From assembly GCF_937146585.1 (NCBI RefSeq), contig NZ_CAKZRO010000140.1, positions 1 to 57,776 of the forward strand: 57,776 bases of DNA, written 5' to 3'. The position numbers and the translations under genes are program-made. Below, in pieces: positions 18,286-26,731 of the stretch; position 1 is the stretch's first letter; the number at the start of each line of letters is the position of its first letter. The notes under the pieces are model-generated. The model had not been told where the DNA came from and searched no databases. It saw only the letters and a list, made by a program, of their open reading frames with translations. The DNA is from an uncultured Halorubrum sp. Lineage in GTDB: Archaea > Halobacteriota > Halobacteria > Halobacteriales > Haloferacaceae.

Positions 18286-18294
18286 GATTTAAGT
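18286..18294 (+). promoter_or_regulatory. TATA-like promoter of the O-methyltransferase gene
   Basis: Plus-strand GATTTAAGT lies about 27 bases before the ATG at 18317, giving a leaderless transcript. It is divergent to the mutase promoter. Confidence 0.55.
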
Positions 18295-18316
18295 ATCACG
18301 CGTTCGATACGGCCGT

Positions 18317-18982
18317 ATGGACGTGCTCACAGACCCCGCGCGTCGGTTCCTGGCCGCGACGGCACCGGAGCACACGGCGGTCCAAGCCGAGATGGCCGAC
18401 CTCGCCGACGAGTGGGGGTTCCCGATCATCGGGCCCGAGGCGGGCGCGGTCCTCCGGCTGCTCGCGCGGCTGACGGACGCGGACCGCGTCTTCGAGTTCG
18501 GCTCCGGCTTCGGCTACTCCGCGACGTGGTTCCTCCGCGGCGGCGCGGAGCGCGTCGTCTGTACCGAGTTCGACGCCGACGAGGCCGAGCGCGGCGTCGC
18601 GTTCGCCGCGGACCACGGCTACGCCGACAGCGTCACCTTCGAGGTCGGCGACGCGATGGAGACGGTCGACCGCTACGACGGCCCCTTCGACGTGGTCCTC
18701 ATCGACCACCAGAAGGGACGCTACGCCGACGCCTACCGGACCGTCCTACCGAAGGTCCGGTCCGGGGGCGTGATCGTCGCCGACAACATCGCTCGCGGCC
18801 CGATCGACTTCGAGACCCTCGTCGCGCACTTCGAGGCGGGCGAACCGCTCCCGGACGACGCGGTCGACGCGGAGACGCGGGGCATCGGCGAGTACGTGGG
18901 CACCGTGCGTTCCGACGACGCCGTCGAGACGTCGATCCTCCCGGTCGGCTCCGGAATCGCCGTCTCGACCGTCGTCCGGTGA
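18317..18982 (+). CDS. SAM-dependent O-methyltransferase (family 3-like)
   Basis: A 221-residue protein with a Rossmann methyltransferase fold: motif I VFEFGSGFGYSATW (about 57-70), acidic residue in VCTEFDADEA, and FDVVLIDHQKGRYADAY plus GGVIVADN, which is typical of the catechol/caffeoyl-CoA O-methyltransferase family with its metal site. The methyl acceptor is unknown. It is a single gene, with its own box A, divergent from the mutase. Confidence 0.85.
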   Translation: MDVLTDPARRFLAATAPEHTAVQAEMADLADEWGFPIIGPEAGAVLRLLARLTDADRVFEFGSGFGYSATWFLRGGAERVVCTEFDADEAERGVAFAADHGYADSVTFEVGDAMETVDRYDGPFDVVLIDHQKGRYADAYRTVLPKVRSGGVIVADNIARGPIDFETLVAHFEAGEPLPDDAVDAETRGIGEYVGTVRSDDAVETSILPVGSGIAVSTVVR

Positions 18983-19029
18983 CCCCCGAACGAAACCGTT
19001 ACCATGTCGGATAGAAAACACGTACTCAG

Positions 19030-21618
19030 ATGAACGGAGGGATCGAAGGCGACGGGTCGGCGGAGTCGGGGGTGCGATCTGGGGTCCGCGTCCTCGTCGT
19101 CGACGACGAACCGGGCTTCGCGGAGGTCGCGGCCTCGCTGCTGGAGTCCCGGGACGAGCGGATCGACGCGAGCGCGGTCGAGAGCGCCGCGGCGGCGCTC
19201 GACGAGCTCTCCGCGGAGTCGTTCGACTGCGTCGTCTCGGACTACGAGATGCCGGAGACCGACGGGATCGAACTGCTCGAAGCCGTCCGCGATCGACACG
19301 GCGACGTCCCGTTCGTGCTGTTCACCGGCGAGGGGTCAGAGGCGGTCGCCAGCGAGGCGGTCGCCGCGGGCGTCGACGAGTACGTCCGCAAGTGGGCGGG
19401 CGACGACCCGTACGCGCAGCTCACGGCCGCCATCGACCGGAACGCCTCGCGGACGCGGGGCGAGCGTCGGGTCGCCGAGCACTTAGATCGGGTGTCCGAC
19501 GCCTTCTGCGAGGTCGACGGCGACTGGCGGGTGACGTACCTCAACGACCGCGCTGCGGAGATGATCGACCTCGACACGGCCGAACTCCTTGGAGAGCGGC
19601 TCTGGGACCTGTTCCCCGGGACGGTCGACACCGACGGCGAGGCGACCCTCAGGGAGGCCGTCGAGACCGGCGAGCCGGTCCGCTTCGAGCAGCACCTCGA
19701 GCGCCTCGACGCGGACATCGTCGTGAACGCCTACCCCGCCCGCGACGGCGTGGCGCTGTACTTCCGCGACGTGACGGAGCGGAAGCAGCGCGAGCGGCGG
19801 CTCCACGAGCTCTCCGAGCGGCTCCAGCTGGCCGTCGAGGGCGCCGACGTCGGCGTCTGGGACTGGAACGTCGAGACGGGCGAGGTGCGGTTCGACGAGC
19901 GGTGGGCCGGGATGATCGGTTACGACGCCGACGACCTCGCCTTCGACCTGTCGACGTGGGAGGAGCGGGTCCACCCGGACGACCTCGACGACGCGTGGCG
20001 GGCCATCGAGGCCCACTTCGCCGGCGAGACCGACCTCTACCAGTCCGACTTCCGGATGCGGACGAAGTCCGGCGGCTGGCGGTGGATCCGCGACCGCGGC
20101 CGGGTCGTCGAGCGGGACGAGGACGGCGACCCGCTCCGCGCGGTCGGGATCCACATCGACGTCACCGAGGAGAAGGAGCGCGAGCGCGACCTCGAGCGGT
20201 ACCGGCGGCTCGTCAACGAGCTGCCCGACTCCGTCTGCGTGTACGACGCCGACGGGCGGTTCACGCTCGTCAACGACCGCCTCGCCGAAGTGTACGACAC
20301 CACTCCCGAGCGGCTCGTCGGAGAGGAGAGCCGCCTCGGCGACCGGCTCCGCGAGACGACCGGCGGCGACCCGTTCGCGGCCCTCGTCGAGGGCGACCGC
20401 GACTCGATAACCGGGACGACGGACATCGAGCTCCCCACCGGCGAGATGATCGTCGACTACGACCTCACCCGGCTCGTCATCGACGGGGAGTTCGACGGTG
20501 TGCTGTGTATCGCCCGAGACGTGACCGAGGAGCGACGCCGACAGCGGCGGCTCGAACGGACCACGGCCCGGCTGGAGGCGCTGTTCGAGCGCTCCCCGGA
20601 CATGATCGACATCCACGACGAGGGGGGCGAGATCGTCGACGCGAACCGGTCGATGACCCAGGAGCTCGGCTACGACCGCGACGAGGTCGTCGGCATGGAC
20701 GTCTGGGACGTCGACGCCGACCTCGACCCCGACGAGGGGAAGCGGCTCTGGCAGGGCCTCGAGATGGACGAGACGGTCCGGCTGGAAACGACGTTCGCCC
20801 GTGCGGACGGCAGCTCGTTCCCCGCCGAGGTCCACGTCAGGCGGATCGACGTCCAGGGGGAAGACCGATTCCTCGCGAGCAGCCGGGACATCTCCGAGCG
20901 CAAGGCGTACGAGCGCCGGATCGAACGCGAGAACGAGCGGCTCGATGAGTTCGCGTCGATTGTCTCGCACGACCTCCGGAACCCGCTCAACGTCCTCTCG
21001 GGCTACCTCCGGCTCGCCCGCGAGACCGGAGACGACTCGTACTTCGACCGCTGCGAGCGCGCGCTCGACGAGATGGAGCGCCTGATCGAGGACGTGCTGA
21101 CGCTCGCCAAGCAGGGCGAGGCCGTCGGCTCGTTCGAGCCCGTTCACCTCGGCGACCTGGCCGCCCGGTACAGCGACGACGCGTTCGGGTCGGTCGACGG
21201 CGACGACCCCTTCGGCGGCGACGACACCGAGGGAGAGCCCCGCGTCGCGGTCGCGGTCGAGGCCGACGGCGAGATCTGCGCCGACCCCGGGCGAGTCGGC
21301 CAGCTGCTCGGGAACCTGTTCCGCAACGCCGACGAACACGGCGGCGAGCGCGTCGTCGTCGGCGACCTCTCGGACGGGTTCTACGTCGCGGACGACGGGC
21401 CCGGGATCGACGCGGACCACCGCGACGAGGTGTTCGAGAGCGGCTACACGACCTCGGAGACCGGCACCGGGTTCGGGCTCTCCATCGTCCAGCGCATCGC
21501 CGAGGCGCACGGCTGGGAGGTCGCGGTGACCGAGGGCGAGCGCGGCGGCGCTCGCTTCGAGTTCACCGGCGTCGACCGGCCGGAGTCGCCCGCGAAGACC
21601 GCCGAGCCGCAGGACTGA
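19030..21618 (+). CDS. Hybrid sensor: receiver-four PAS-histidine kinase
   Basis: The 862-residue protein has a receiver domain at about 18-135 (VDDEPGF, phosphoacceptor Asp71 in VVSDYEMPE, FVLFTGEGSE). Four PAS domains follow at about 145-255, 265-390, 392-508 and 510-632; several end in DVTE/DISERK. The kinase has His647 in IVSHDLRNPLNVL, then LFRNADEHG, DDGPGI and GTGFGLSIVQR. No membrane segment or DNA-binding domain is seen. It shares the receiver-first design with 4588-7299 but replaces GAF domains with PAS, so both probably feed separate signals into a common relay. Confidence 0.9.
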   Translation: MNGGIEGDGSAESGVRSGVRVLVVDDEPGFAEVAASLLESRDERIDASAVESAAAALDELSAESFDCVVSDYEMPETDGIELLEAVRDRHGDVPFVLFTGEGSEAVASEAVAAGVDEYVRKWAGDDPYAQLTAAIDRNASRTRGERRVAEHLDRVSDAFCEVDGDWRVTYLNDRAAEMIDLDTAELLGERLWDLFPGTVDTDGEATLREAVETGEPVRFEQHLERLDADIVVNAYPARDGVALYFRDVTERKQRERRLHELSERLQLAVEGADVGVWDWNVETGEVRFDERWAGMIGYDADDLAFDLSTWEERVHPDDLDDAWRAIEAHFAGETDLYQSDFRMRTKSGGWRWIRDRGRVVERDEDGDPLRAVGIHIDVTEEKERERDLERYRRLVNELPDSVCVYDADGRFTLVNDRLAEVYDTTPERLVGEESRLGDRLRETTGGDPFAALVEGDRDSITGTTDIELPTGEMIVDYDLTRLVIDGEFDGVLCIARDVTEERRRQRRLERTTARLEALFERSPDMIDIHDEGGEIVDANRSMTQELGYDRDEVVGMDVWDVDADLDPDEGKRLWQGLEMDETVRLETTFARADGSSFPAEVHVRRIDVQGEDRFLASSRDISERKAYERRIERENERLDEFASIVSHDLRNPLNVLSGYLRLARETGDDSYFDRCERALDEMERLIEDVLTLAKQGEAVGSFEPVHLGDLAARYSDDAFGSVDGDDPFGGDDTEGEPRVAVAVEADGEICADPGRVGQLLGNLFRNADEHGGERVVVGDLSDGFYVADDGPGIDADHRDEVFESGYTTSETGTGFGLSIVQRIAEAHGWEVAVTEGERGGARFEFTGVDRPESPAKTAEPQD

Positions 21619-21632
21619 GCGTTCGGCGCGCG

Positions 21633-21637
21633 AAAAA
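21633..21637 (-). terminator. Oligo-T after the OsmC gene
   Basis: Minus-strand TTTTT, 24 bases after the OsmC stop, in the short convergent gap with the hybrid kinase. It is a weak termination candidate. Confidence 0.3.
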
Positions 21638-21660
21638 GAATTCGACCGCGTCGACCCGGC

Positions 21661-22059
21661 TCAGAACGCGCCGGTGTAGACGCTGACGTCGGCGTACAGT
21701 TCCTCGCGGAGCGCGCTGTGGACGTGGCAGATCCCCTCGGCGCGCTCGGCGATGTCGGCGGCGGCCTCGTCGTCGAGGTCGGCCTCGACGTGGACGTCGA
21801 AGGCGATCGACTCGAGGTCGTCGTGGTCGTCCAACTCGGCGCTGGCGTCGATCTGGATCTGGCCGAGATCCTCCTCGCCACGCTGGCTCCCGCCGACGCG
21901 GAACGCCGGCAGGTAACAGGAGGCGTACGTGGCGACGAGCGTGGCGTTCGGGTTCGGGCCCGTCTCGTCGGTCGCGTCGATCTGGAGGTCGAACTCGCCG
22001 ACCTGGCTCGTGCTGGCGTATCCCGATTCGGAAACCGTGGACGTCTCGATGTCTGCCAT
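21661..22059 (-). CDS. OsmC family peroxide-resistance protein
   Basis: A 132-residue protein beginning MADIETSTVSESGYAS. The two active cysteines of OsmC/Ohr proteins are present: the first in TYASCYLPAFR and the second in GICHVHSALREEL, about 55 residues later. These proteins reduce organic hydroperoxides. The ATG at 22059 was chosen because family homology starts there; an upstream start at 22104 would add 15 unrelated residues. It converges with the hybrid kinase gene. Confidence 0.88.
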   Translation of the reverse strand: MADIETSTVSESGYASTSQVGEFDLQIDATDETGPNPNATLVATYASCYLPAFRVGGSQRGEEDLGQIQIDASAELDDHDDLESIAFDVHVEADLDDEAAADIAERAEGICHVHSALREELYADVSVYTGAF

Positions 22060-22166
22060 AGTCGAGTGCCGATTCGTCCTCCCGCCGCTAAAGGCTGCCG
22101 GCACGGGACGCCCCTGCCGTCGGTCGCGGCGGCGCGGCCGGGCGGCTCGGCGGTCGGGAGGCGTCG

Positions 22167-22171
22167 AAAAA
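22167..22171 (-). terminator. Oligo-T after the UPF0173-type hydrolase gene
   Basis: Minus-strand TTTTT about 40 bases after the stop at 22211, following a GC-rich segment. A plausible archaeal terminator before the OsmC promoter. Confidence 0.4.
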
Positions 22172-22210
22172 TCGGGGGAATCACCGGCCCGGTCGCCAGC
22201 GCTCGGCCCG

Positions 22211-22933
22211 TCAGTCCAGGACGTACGTCTCGTCGCCGTCCAGGACGACCGGCTCGGCGGCGGCCCCGGCGGCCTTCACCTCGTTGACGAACTCGCGCGT
22301 CTCCATCTCGATCGGTCCGAAGGTGTCGTAGTGCATCGGGAAGACCACGTCGGCCCCCACCCAGTCGGCGGCGATGCCCGCGCCCGCGGGCCCCATCGTG
22401 AAGTGGTCGCCGGCGGGCAGAGCGGCGGCGTCCGGTTCGAGGTACGGCGCGATCACGTCGACCATCTCGGACATCAGGCCCGTGTCGCCGGCGTGGTAGA
22501 AGGTGGTGCAGTCCGGGTCGGCCTCCTGCGTCGGCTTCTTGTCGCCGATCACGAATCCGGTGGGCATGCCGCCGGCGTAGTCGGGGTCGTTCTCGATGCC
22601 GTTCGAGTGGTCGGCGCGGACCATCGTCACCCACGCGTCGCCGCACTCGACGGTGCCGCCGATGTTCATCCCGCCGGCCGGGACGGTGTCCTCGAGGCCG
22701 AAGTTCTCCTGAACGTAGGCGGTCAGCTCCGGGGTGGCGACCACCGTCGCGTCGGGGAACTCGGCCGCGTCGGCGATGTGGTCCCCGTGTCCGTGGGTCA
22801 GGAGTAGGTAGTCGGGGTCGAGGTCCGCGGGGTCGACGTCGGTCTTCGGGTTGTCGAAGAACGGGTCGACGAGCAGCTCCGTGTCGTCGACGACGACGTG
22901 CCACGTGGAGTGGCCGTGCCAGGTGAGTTCCAT
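22211..22933 (-). CDS. Metal-dependent hydrolase (UPF0173, beta-lactamase fold)
   Basis: A 240-residue metallo-beta-lactamase-fold protein starting [20 protein letters not shown], with the metal motif [13 protein letters not shown], a later His in VRADHSNG, and Asp in [13 protein letters not shown]. This matches the UPF0173 metal-dependent hydrolase family. Physiological substrate unknown. ATG 22933 is chosen over an in-frame start at 23008, which would run through the AT-rich divergent promoter region. It is divergent from the zinc-ribbon gene. Confidence 0.88.
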   Translation of the reverse strand: MELTWHGHSTWHVVVDDTELLVDPFFDNPKTDVDPADLDPDYLLLTHGHGDHIADAAEFPDATVVATPELTAYVQENFGLEDTVPAGGMNIGGTVECGDAWVTMVRADHSNGIENDPDYAGGMPTGFVIGDKKPTQEADPDCTTFYHAGDTGLMSEMVDVIAPYLEPDAAALPAGDHFTMGPAGAGIAADWVGADVVFPMHYDTFGPIEMETREFVNEVKAAGAAAEPVVLDGDETYVLD

Positions 22934-23004
22934 AGTCCGTTCCGTACGTCTCGGCGCGGCGTAATAAAACTCGACGCCGCGGCAGCCGCGGCCCGGCGGC
23001 GAAA

Positions 23005-23013
23005 GCAATTAAC
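23005..23013 (+). promoter_or_regulatory. TATA-like promoter of the zinc-ribbon gene
   Basis: Plus-strand GCAATTAAC gives about 26 bases to the ATG at 23039, consistent with leaderless transcription. Confidence 0.5.
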
Positions 23014-23038
23014 CCGGACCGGCGCGAACGCCGGACGC

Positions 23039-24139
23039 ATGCCCTCCGAGACCAGCGACCCCGGCGGCCCGGCCGCGTGTCCGGCCTGCGGCGAGGCCGT
23101 GCCGGCCGGGGCGAGCTTCTGCCCCGCCTGCGGTGCCGACGTCGGCGACCCCGCCGACCCGAGCTACTGCGCCGAGTGCGGTGAGCGCTTCGACGACGAC
23201 GACCGGTTCTGCTCGAACTGCGGCGCGTCGCGGGCGGCCGGCGACGCGGCCGACGCCGCGCGGTCGACCGGCGCGGCCGGACGGTCGAGCGGGCCGGGCC
23301 GGTCCCCCGCCCGATCGCCGACACCGCGGGAGAGTCCCCGCGCGTTCCGCCGCCGCGTTCAGGACCACCTCGACGCCGGGTGGGACGTCGAGCGAGACGA
23401 CGGCGACCGGGTGGTGCTCGTCGACAGGGGGATCGGCTCCGCGGGCGTCCACATCCTCCTGTTCATCTTCACCAGCGGCATCGGGAACCTGCTGTACGGC
23501 TGGTGGCACTACTCCAAGCTGGCGGAGCGCCGGCGGATCGTGCGCGGCGACGAGACGCCGGTGCGCGCCCCGTCGCGCGCCGAGGAGTCCGGCTGGGCGG
23601 AGACGGCCACCGCGTACGCTCTGACCGCGCTCCTGCTCCTGATCGGCGGGTGGATCGCGTTCCTCTCGCTCGAGTCGGGTTCTCCGCCCGCCGCGCTGAT
23701 CGGTCTCGCGTTCGCCCTCCTCGGCGCGGGGACCGCCCCGCCGGTCCGGCGGCGGCTCGGCCGCCGGCACGGGGTCACGGCGTTCGGCCGTCAGAAGACG
23801 GTCGACCACCGGATAGTCCGGCCGCCGGAGTCCGTCGAGGACCCCTGCGTCGTCTGCGGCGAGTCGTTCGACCGCGGCCTCGTCAGGCGGCGGCGCGACG
23901 AGACGGTCGTCGCCGGCGTCCCGGTCCGGACGCACTCGGTCCGGCACAACCACTACTGCGTCGACTGCGCGCGCTCGGAGGTGTTCGGCGACCGCGACGA
24001 GACGCCGTCGCTCGACGACCTCGCGGCGGGCGGAACCGGGGTCGCGGGCGACTCGGCGACGGACGACCGTGCGGCCGACGACGACCGAGCGACCGGCGAC
24101 CCCGCGACCGACGAGCGGGTCACCGAGTCGACCGAGTGA
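23039..24139 (+). CDS. Zinc-ribbon membrane protein of unknown function
   Basis: The 366-residue product carries two N-terminal zinc ribbons (CPACGEAV..FCPACG and YCAECGERF..FCSNCG, residues 12-65) and a third C-terminal ligand set (CVVCGESF..YCVDC). Between them, a short domain with GWWHYSKLAERRRIV and two membrane segments (about 192-235) anchor it. The last 45 residues are a low-complexity Asp/Ala/Thr tail. It is probably a cytoplasm-facing membrane scaffold or sensor, but I do not recognise a characterised relative. ATG 23039 lies about 28 bases after the AATTAAC box at 23007-23013. Confidence 0.75.
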   Translation: MPSETSDPGGPAACPACGEAVPAGASFCPACGADVGDPADPSYCAECGERFDDDDRFCSNCGASRAAGDAADAARSTGAAGRSSGPGRSPARSPTPRESPRAFRRRVQDHLDAGWDVERDDGDRVVLVDRGIGSAGVHILLFIFTSGIGNLLYGWWHYSKLAERRRIVRGDETPVRAPSRAEESGWAETATAYALTALLLLIGGWIAFLSLESGSPPAALIGLAFALLGAGTAPPVRRRLGRRHGVTAFGRQKTVDHRIVRPPESVEDPCVVCGESFDRGLVRRRRDETVVAGVPVRTHSVRHNHYCVDCARSEVFGDRDETPSLDDLAAGGTGVAGDSATDDRAADDDRATGDPATDERVTESTE

Positions 24140-24216
24140 GCCGTGGTGCGGCCCCGCCCCGGTCGCCGATTGCCTCACCGGGAACGCTTTTCGGGCGGCC
24201 CGCCGTTCGCTGCCGT

Positions 24217-24960
24217 ATGTACCGCGCACGGTTCCGCGACCCGGCCGGATCGATCCGCGAGGGCGAGTACGACCCGGCGACCGACACGGTCGCCTTCGGC
24301 GGCGAGGCGTACGCGCTCTCGGACCCCGCGATCGACGTGCTCGCGCCGACCGAGCCCTCGAAGATCGTGTGTATCGGGCGCAACTACGCCGACCACGCCG
24401 CGGAGCTCGGCAACGACGTCCCCGATCGGCCGCTGCTCTTCCTCAAGCCCCCGAACGCGGTGGCGGGCCACGGCGACACCGTGACCGTCCCGGCCGGGAA
24501 GGACCGGATCGACTGGGAGGCGGAGATCGCGGTCGTGATCGGCGAGCAGTGTAAGGCGGTCGACGCCGCGGACGCGATGGACGTCGTCGCCGGGTTCACC
24601 TGTCTGAACGACGTGTCGAACCGCGACGACCAGAATCGGGAGCAGAACTGGGTTCGCGGGAAGGCGTTCGACGGCGCGGCGCCCATGGGTCCGGTCCTCG
24701 CGACGCCCGACGAGGTCCCGGCGGACGCGGGCGTCGAGCTCCGCGTCAACGGCGAGACGAAGCAGTCGAGCGACCGCGAGCACATGATCTTCGACGTGCC
24801 GACGCTGATCGAGGAGATCACGACGTACCTCACGCTCGAACCCGGCGACGTCATCGCCACGGGAACGCCTGAGGGGGTCGGCGCGCTCGCCGACGGCGAC
24901 ACCGTCGAGGTCGAGATCGAGGGCGTCGGCACGCTGGAACACGACGTTCGCGTGCCCTGA
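24217..24960 (+). CDS. Fumarylacetoacetate hydrolase (FAH) family protein
   Basis: The 247-residue protein matches the FAH C-terminal catalytic fold: VCIGRNYADHAAELGN, PLLFLKPPNAVAGHGD, DWEAEIAVVIGE (metal-binding Glu pair) and the terminal signature GDVIATGTPEGVG. Relatives cleave C-C bonds or decarboxylate/hydrate acylpyruvates and 2-hydroxyhepta-dienedioate-type compounds. Upstream reading through to 23380 overlaps the zinc-ribbon gene and has no homology; homology begins near MYRARFRDPAG. Confidence 0.88.
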   Translation: MYRARFRDPAGSIREGEYDPATDTVAFGGEAYALSDPAIDVLAPTEPSKIVCIGRNYADHAAELGNDVPDRPLLFLKPPNAVAGHGDTVTVPAGKDRIDWEAEIAVVIGEQCKAVDAADAMDVVAGFTCLNDVSNRDDQNREQNWVRGKAFDGAAPMGPVLATPDEVPADAGVELRVNGETKQSSDREHMIFDVPTLIEEITTYLTLEPGDVIATGTPEGVGALADGDTVEVEIEGVGTLEHDVRVP

Positions 24961-25202
24961 CGCGCCGGACCGACCGATCGATCTCGCCGATTCTTGCCGT
25001 TCGGTACCACACCTCGTTTCCGGTGAACGCTTATGTGTGAGCCGCCGGAGTCGGAGGTATGGAGACCAGTTCGTTCGTCGCCGGACTCTGACTGTACCGT
25101 CGCGGCGTGGTTCGAATCGGACCCACCGATCGGACGCGCCGCCGAGACCGCACGCGGAGCGGAGACGCTCCCCTCCCCGGGCCGACGCGAGCGCCCGACC
25201 GA
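24961..25202 (+). other. Intergenic leader before hflX with no detectable gene
   Basis: About 240 bases without a coding region I can support. A CTTATGTG box at 25029-25036 is the likely promoter. The remainder is GC-rich; a TTCGAATC-like stretch at 25112-25119 resembles a tRNA T-loop, but no cloverleaf is formed. Confidence 0.35.
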
Positions 25203-26648
25203 ATGTCACGAGACGACGACGCGACGAACGAACGCGACGCATCGAGCGGGCCAGACGCACGCGAGACCGCGACCCCGCACGCCGACGCGACCAGGGCCGT
25301 GGTCGCGGCGCGGTCCGACGACGGCCCGCCGGACACGGCGGAGATCCGCGAGCTGGCCGCCGCGGCCGGCTACGCGGTGGTCGGCGAGGTCACCCAGCGG
25401 CGGCGCGAGGACCCGACCTACGACCTCGGGCGCGGGAAGGCCGAGGAGCTGATGCGCCTCGCGGCCGACGCCGACGCCGAGGCCGTCGTCTACGACGGCG
25501 GGCTCTCTCCGGGGCAGACGTTCTCCCTCGGCGACCTGCTGCCGACCGGGACCGCGGTCGTCGACCGCCCGCGGCTGGCCCTGGAGCTGTTCGCCGACGC
25601 CGCCGACTCGCGGGCCGCCGACCGACAGCTGGAGCTGGCGCGGCTCCGCTACGAGCTGCCGCGGCTCCGCGAGGCGGTCGCCCGCGACGCGAGCGAGGAC
25701 GTGCGCCTCCAGCCGGAGGGCGACAGCCGCGTCCTCGACGTCGAGAAGCGGATCGAGTCGGCCGAGCGCGCGCTCGACGAGATCGCCGACGAGCGGGCGG
25801 CGCGCCGCGCGGAGCGCCGCGACGCCGGGTTCGACCTGGTCGCGCTCGCTGGCTACACCAACGCCGGGAAATCGACGCTGGCCCGCCGGCTCGCCGACGA
25901 GGTCGACGACCCCGATTTCGACGGGGAGGCTTCGACTCGCTCTGTGGCGCGCGGCGACGCCGACGCTAGAGACCCGGCGGACGACGACGGACCGCTCGCG
26001 GTCGCCGACCGCCCGTTCGAGACGCTCTCGACGACGACGCGCCGCGCGACCGTCGGCGGGCGCCGAACCCTCCTCACCGACACCGTCGGGTTCCTCGACG
26101 GCCTGCCGCACGAGTCGGTGCGCTCGTTCCGCGCGACGATCGGCGCGATCCGGGCCGCGGACTGCGCGCTGCTCGTCGTCGACGCGAGCGACGATCCCGA
26201 CGACCTCCGCCGGAAGCTCCGCGCCTCGCTGTCGGCGATCGAGGCGACCGACGGGCCGGTGATCCCCGTCCTGTCGAAGGCGGACGAGGTCGACGCGGAC
26301 GGGCTCGCGGCCGCCGTCGAGGCGTACGAGACCGCCGTCGACGACCTCGACCCGCGGGACACGCCCGTCGCCGACGCGCTCCGGTCACCGATTCCGGTGA
26401 GCGCCCGCGACGAGTCGGGGCTCGCCGACCTCGCGGACGCGGTGGCGGGCGCGCTGCCGACGGCGACCGCGACCGTCGAGGTCGCGAACGGCGGCGACGC
26501 GCAGGCCGCGCTCTCGTGGGCGTACGACCGGAGCGTCGTGACGGACGTCGAGTACGCCGGCGAGACGATCGCCGTCGACCTGGCGGGACGGCCCGACGTC
26601 GTCGCCGAGGCGGAGCGGCGGCTGCGCGGCGCGGGTTCGCCCCCGTGA
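25203..26648 (+). CDS. hflX: GTPase HflX
   Basis: The 481-residue protein has the HflX N-terminal domain (YAVVGEVTQRRREDPTYDLG, then YDGGLSPGQTFSLGDLLP), a helical linker with RQLELARLRYELPRLRE, and the GTPase domain: P-loop GYTNAGKST at 217-225, G3 DTVGFLDGLPH at 293-303 and G4 as LSKAD at 357-361. The G4 motif has Ser instead of the usual Asn (NKxD). An acidic insertion of about 29 residues (237-265) precedes switch I. HflX binds ribosomes and splits stalled 70S particles in bacteria; an archaeal role is inferred. The leader from the weak box near 25028-25036 is about 140 bases. Confidence 0.9.
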   Translation: MSRDDDATNERDASSGPDARETATPHADATRAVVAARSDDGPPDTAEIRELAAAAGYAVVGEVTQRRREDPTYDLGRGKAEELMRLAADADAEAVVYDGGLSPGQTFSLGDLLPTGTAVVDRPRLALELFADAADSRAADRQLELARLRYELPRLREAVARDASEDVRLQPEGDSRVLDVEKRIESAERALDEIADERAARRAERRDAGFDLVALAGYTNAGKSTLARRLADEVDDPDFDGEASTRSVARGDADARDPADDDGPLAVADRPFETLSTTTRRATVGGRRTLLTDTVGFLDGLPHESVRSFRATIGAIRAADCALLVVDASDDPDDLRRKLRASLSAIEATDGPVIPVLSKADEVDADGLAAAVEAYETAVDDLDPRDTPVADALRSPIPVSARDESGLADLADAVAGALPTATATVEVANGGDAQAALSWAYDRSVVTDVEYAGETIAVDLAGRPDVVAEAERRLRGAGSPP

Positions 26649-26701
26649 GCGCCCCCGACTCCGACCCGGGAGCGCCGTGACCGGCGTCCGTCAAGACCAC
26701 C

Positions 26702-26709
26702 CTTAAGCC
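26702..26709 (+). promoter_or_regulatory. TATA-like promoter of hisC
   Basis: Plus-strand CTTAAGCC gives about 27 bases to the ATG at 26732, so transcription is probably leaderless and extends through the overlapping downstream gene. Confidence 0.5.
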
Positions 26710-26731
26710 CGACCGCCCCCGACCGTCTGGC

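Noticed and set aside
25100-25140. Possible tRNA suggested by a TTCGAATC T-loop-like stretch
   Set aside because: Neighbouring bases do not form a five-pair T stem or an acceptor stem, and no anticodon arm lies upstream.
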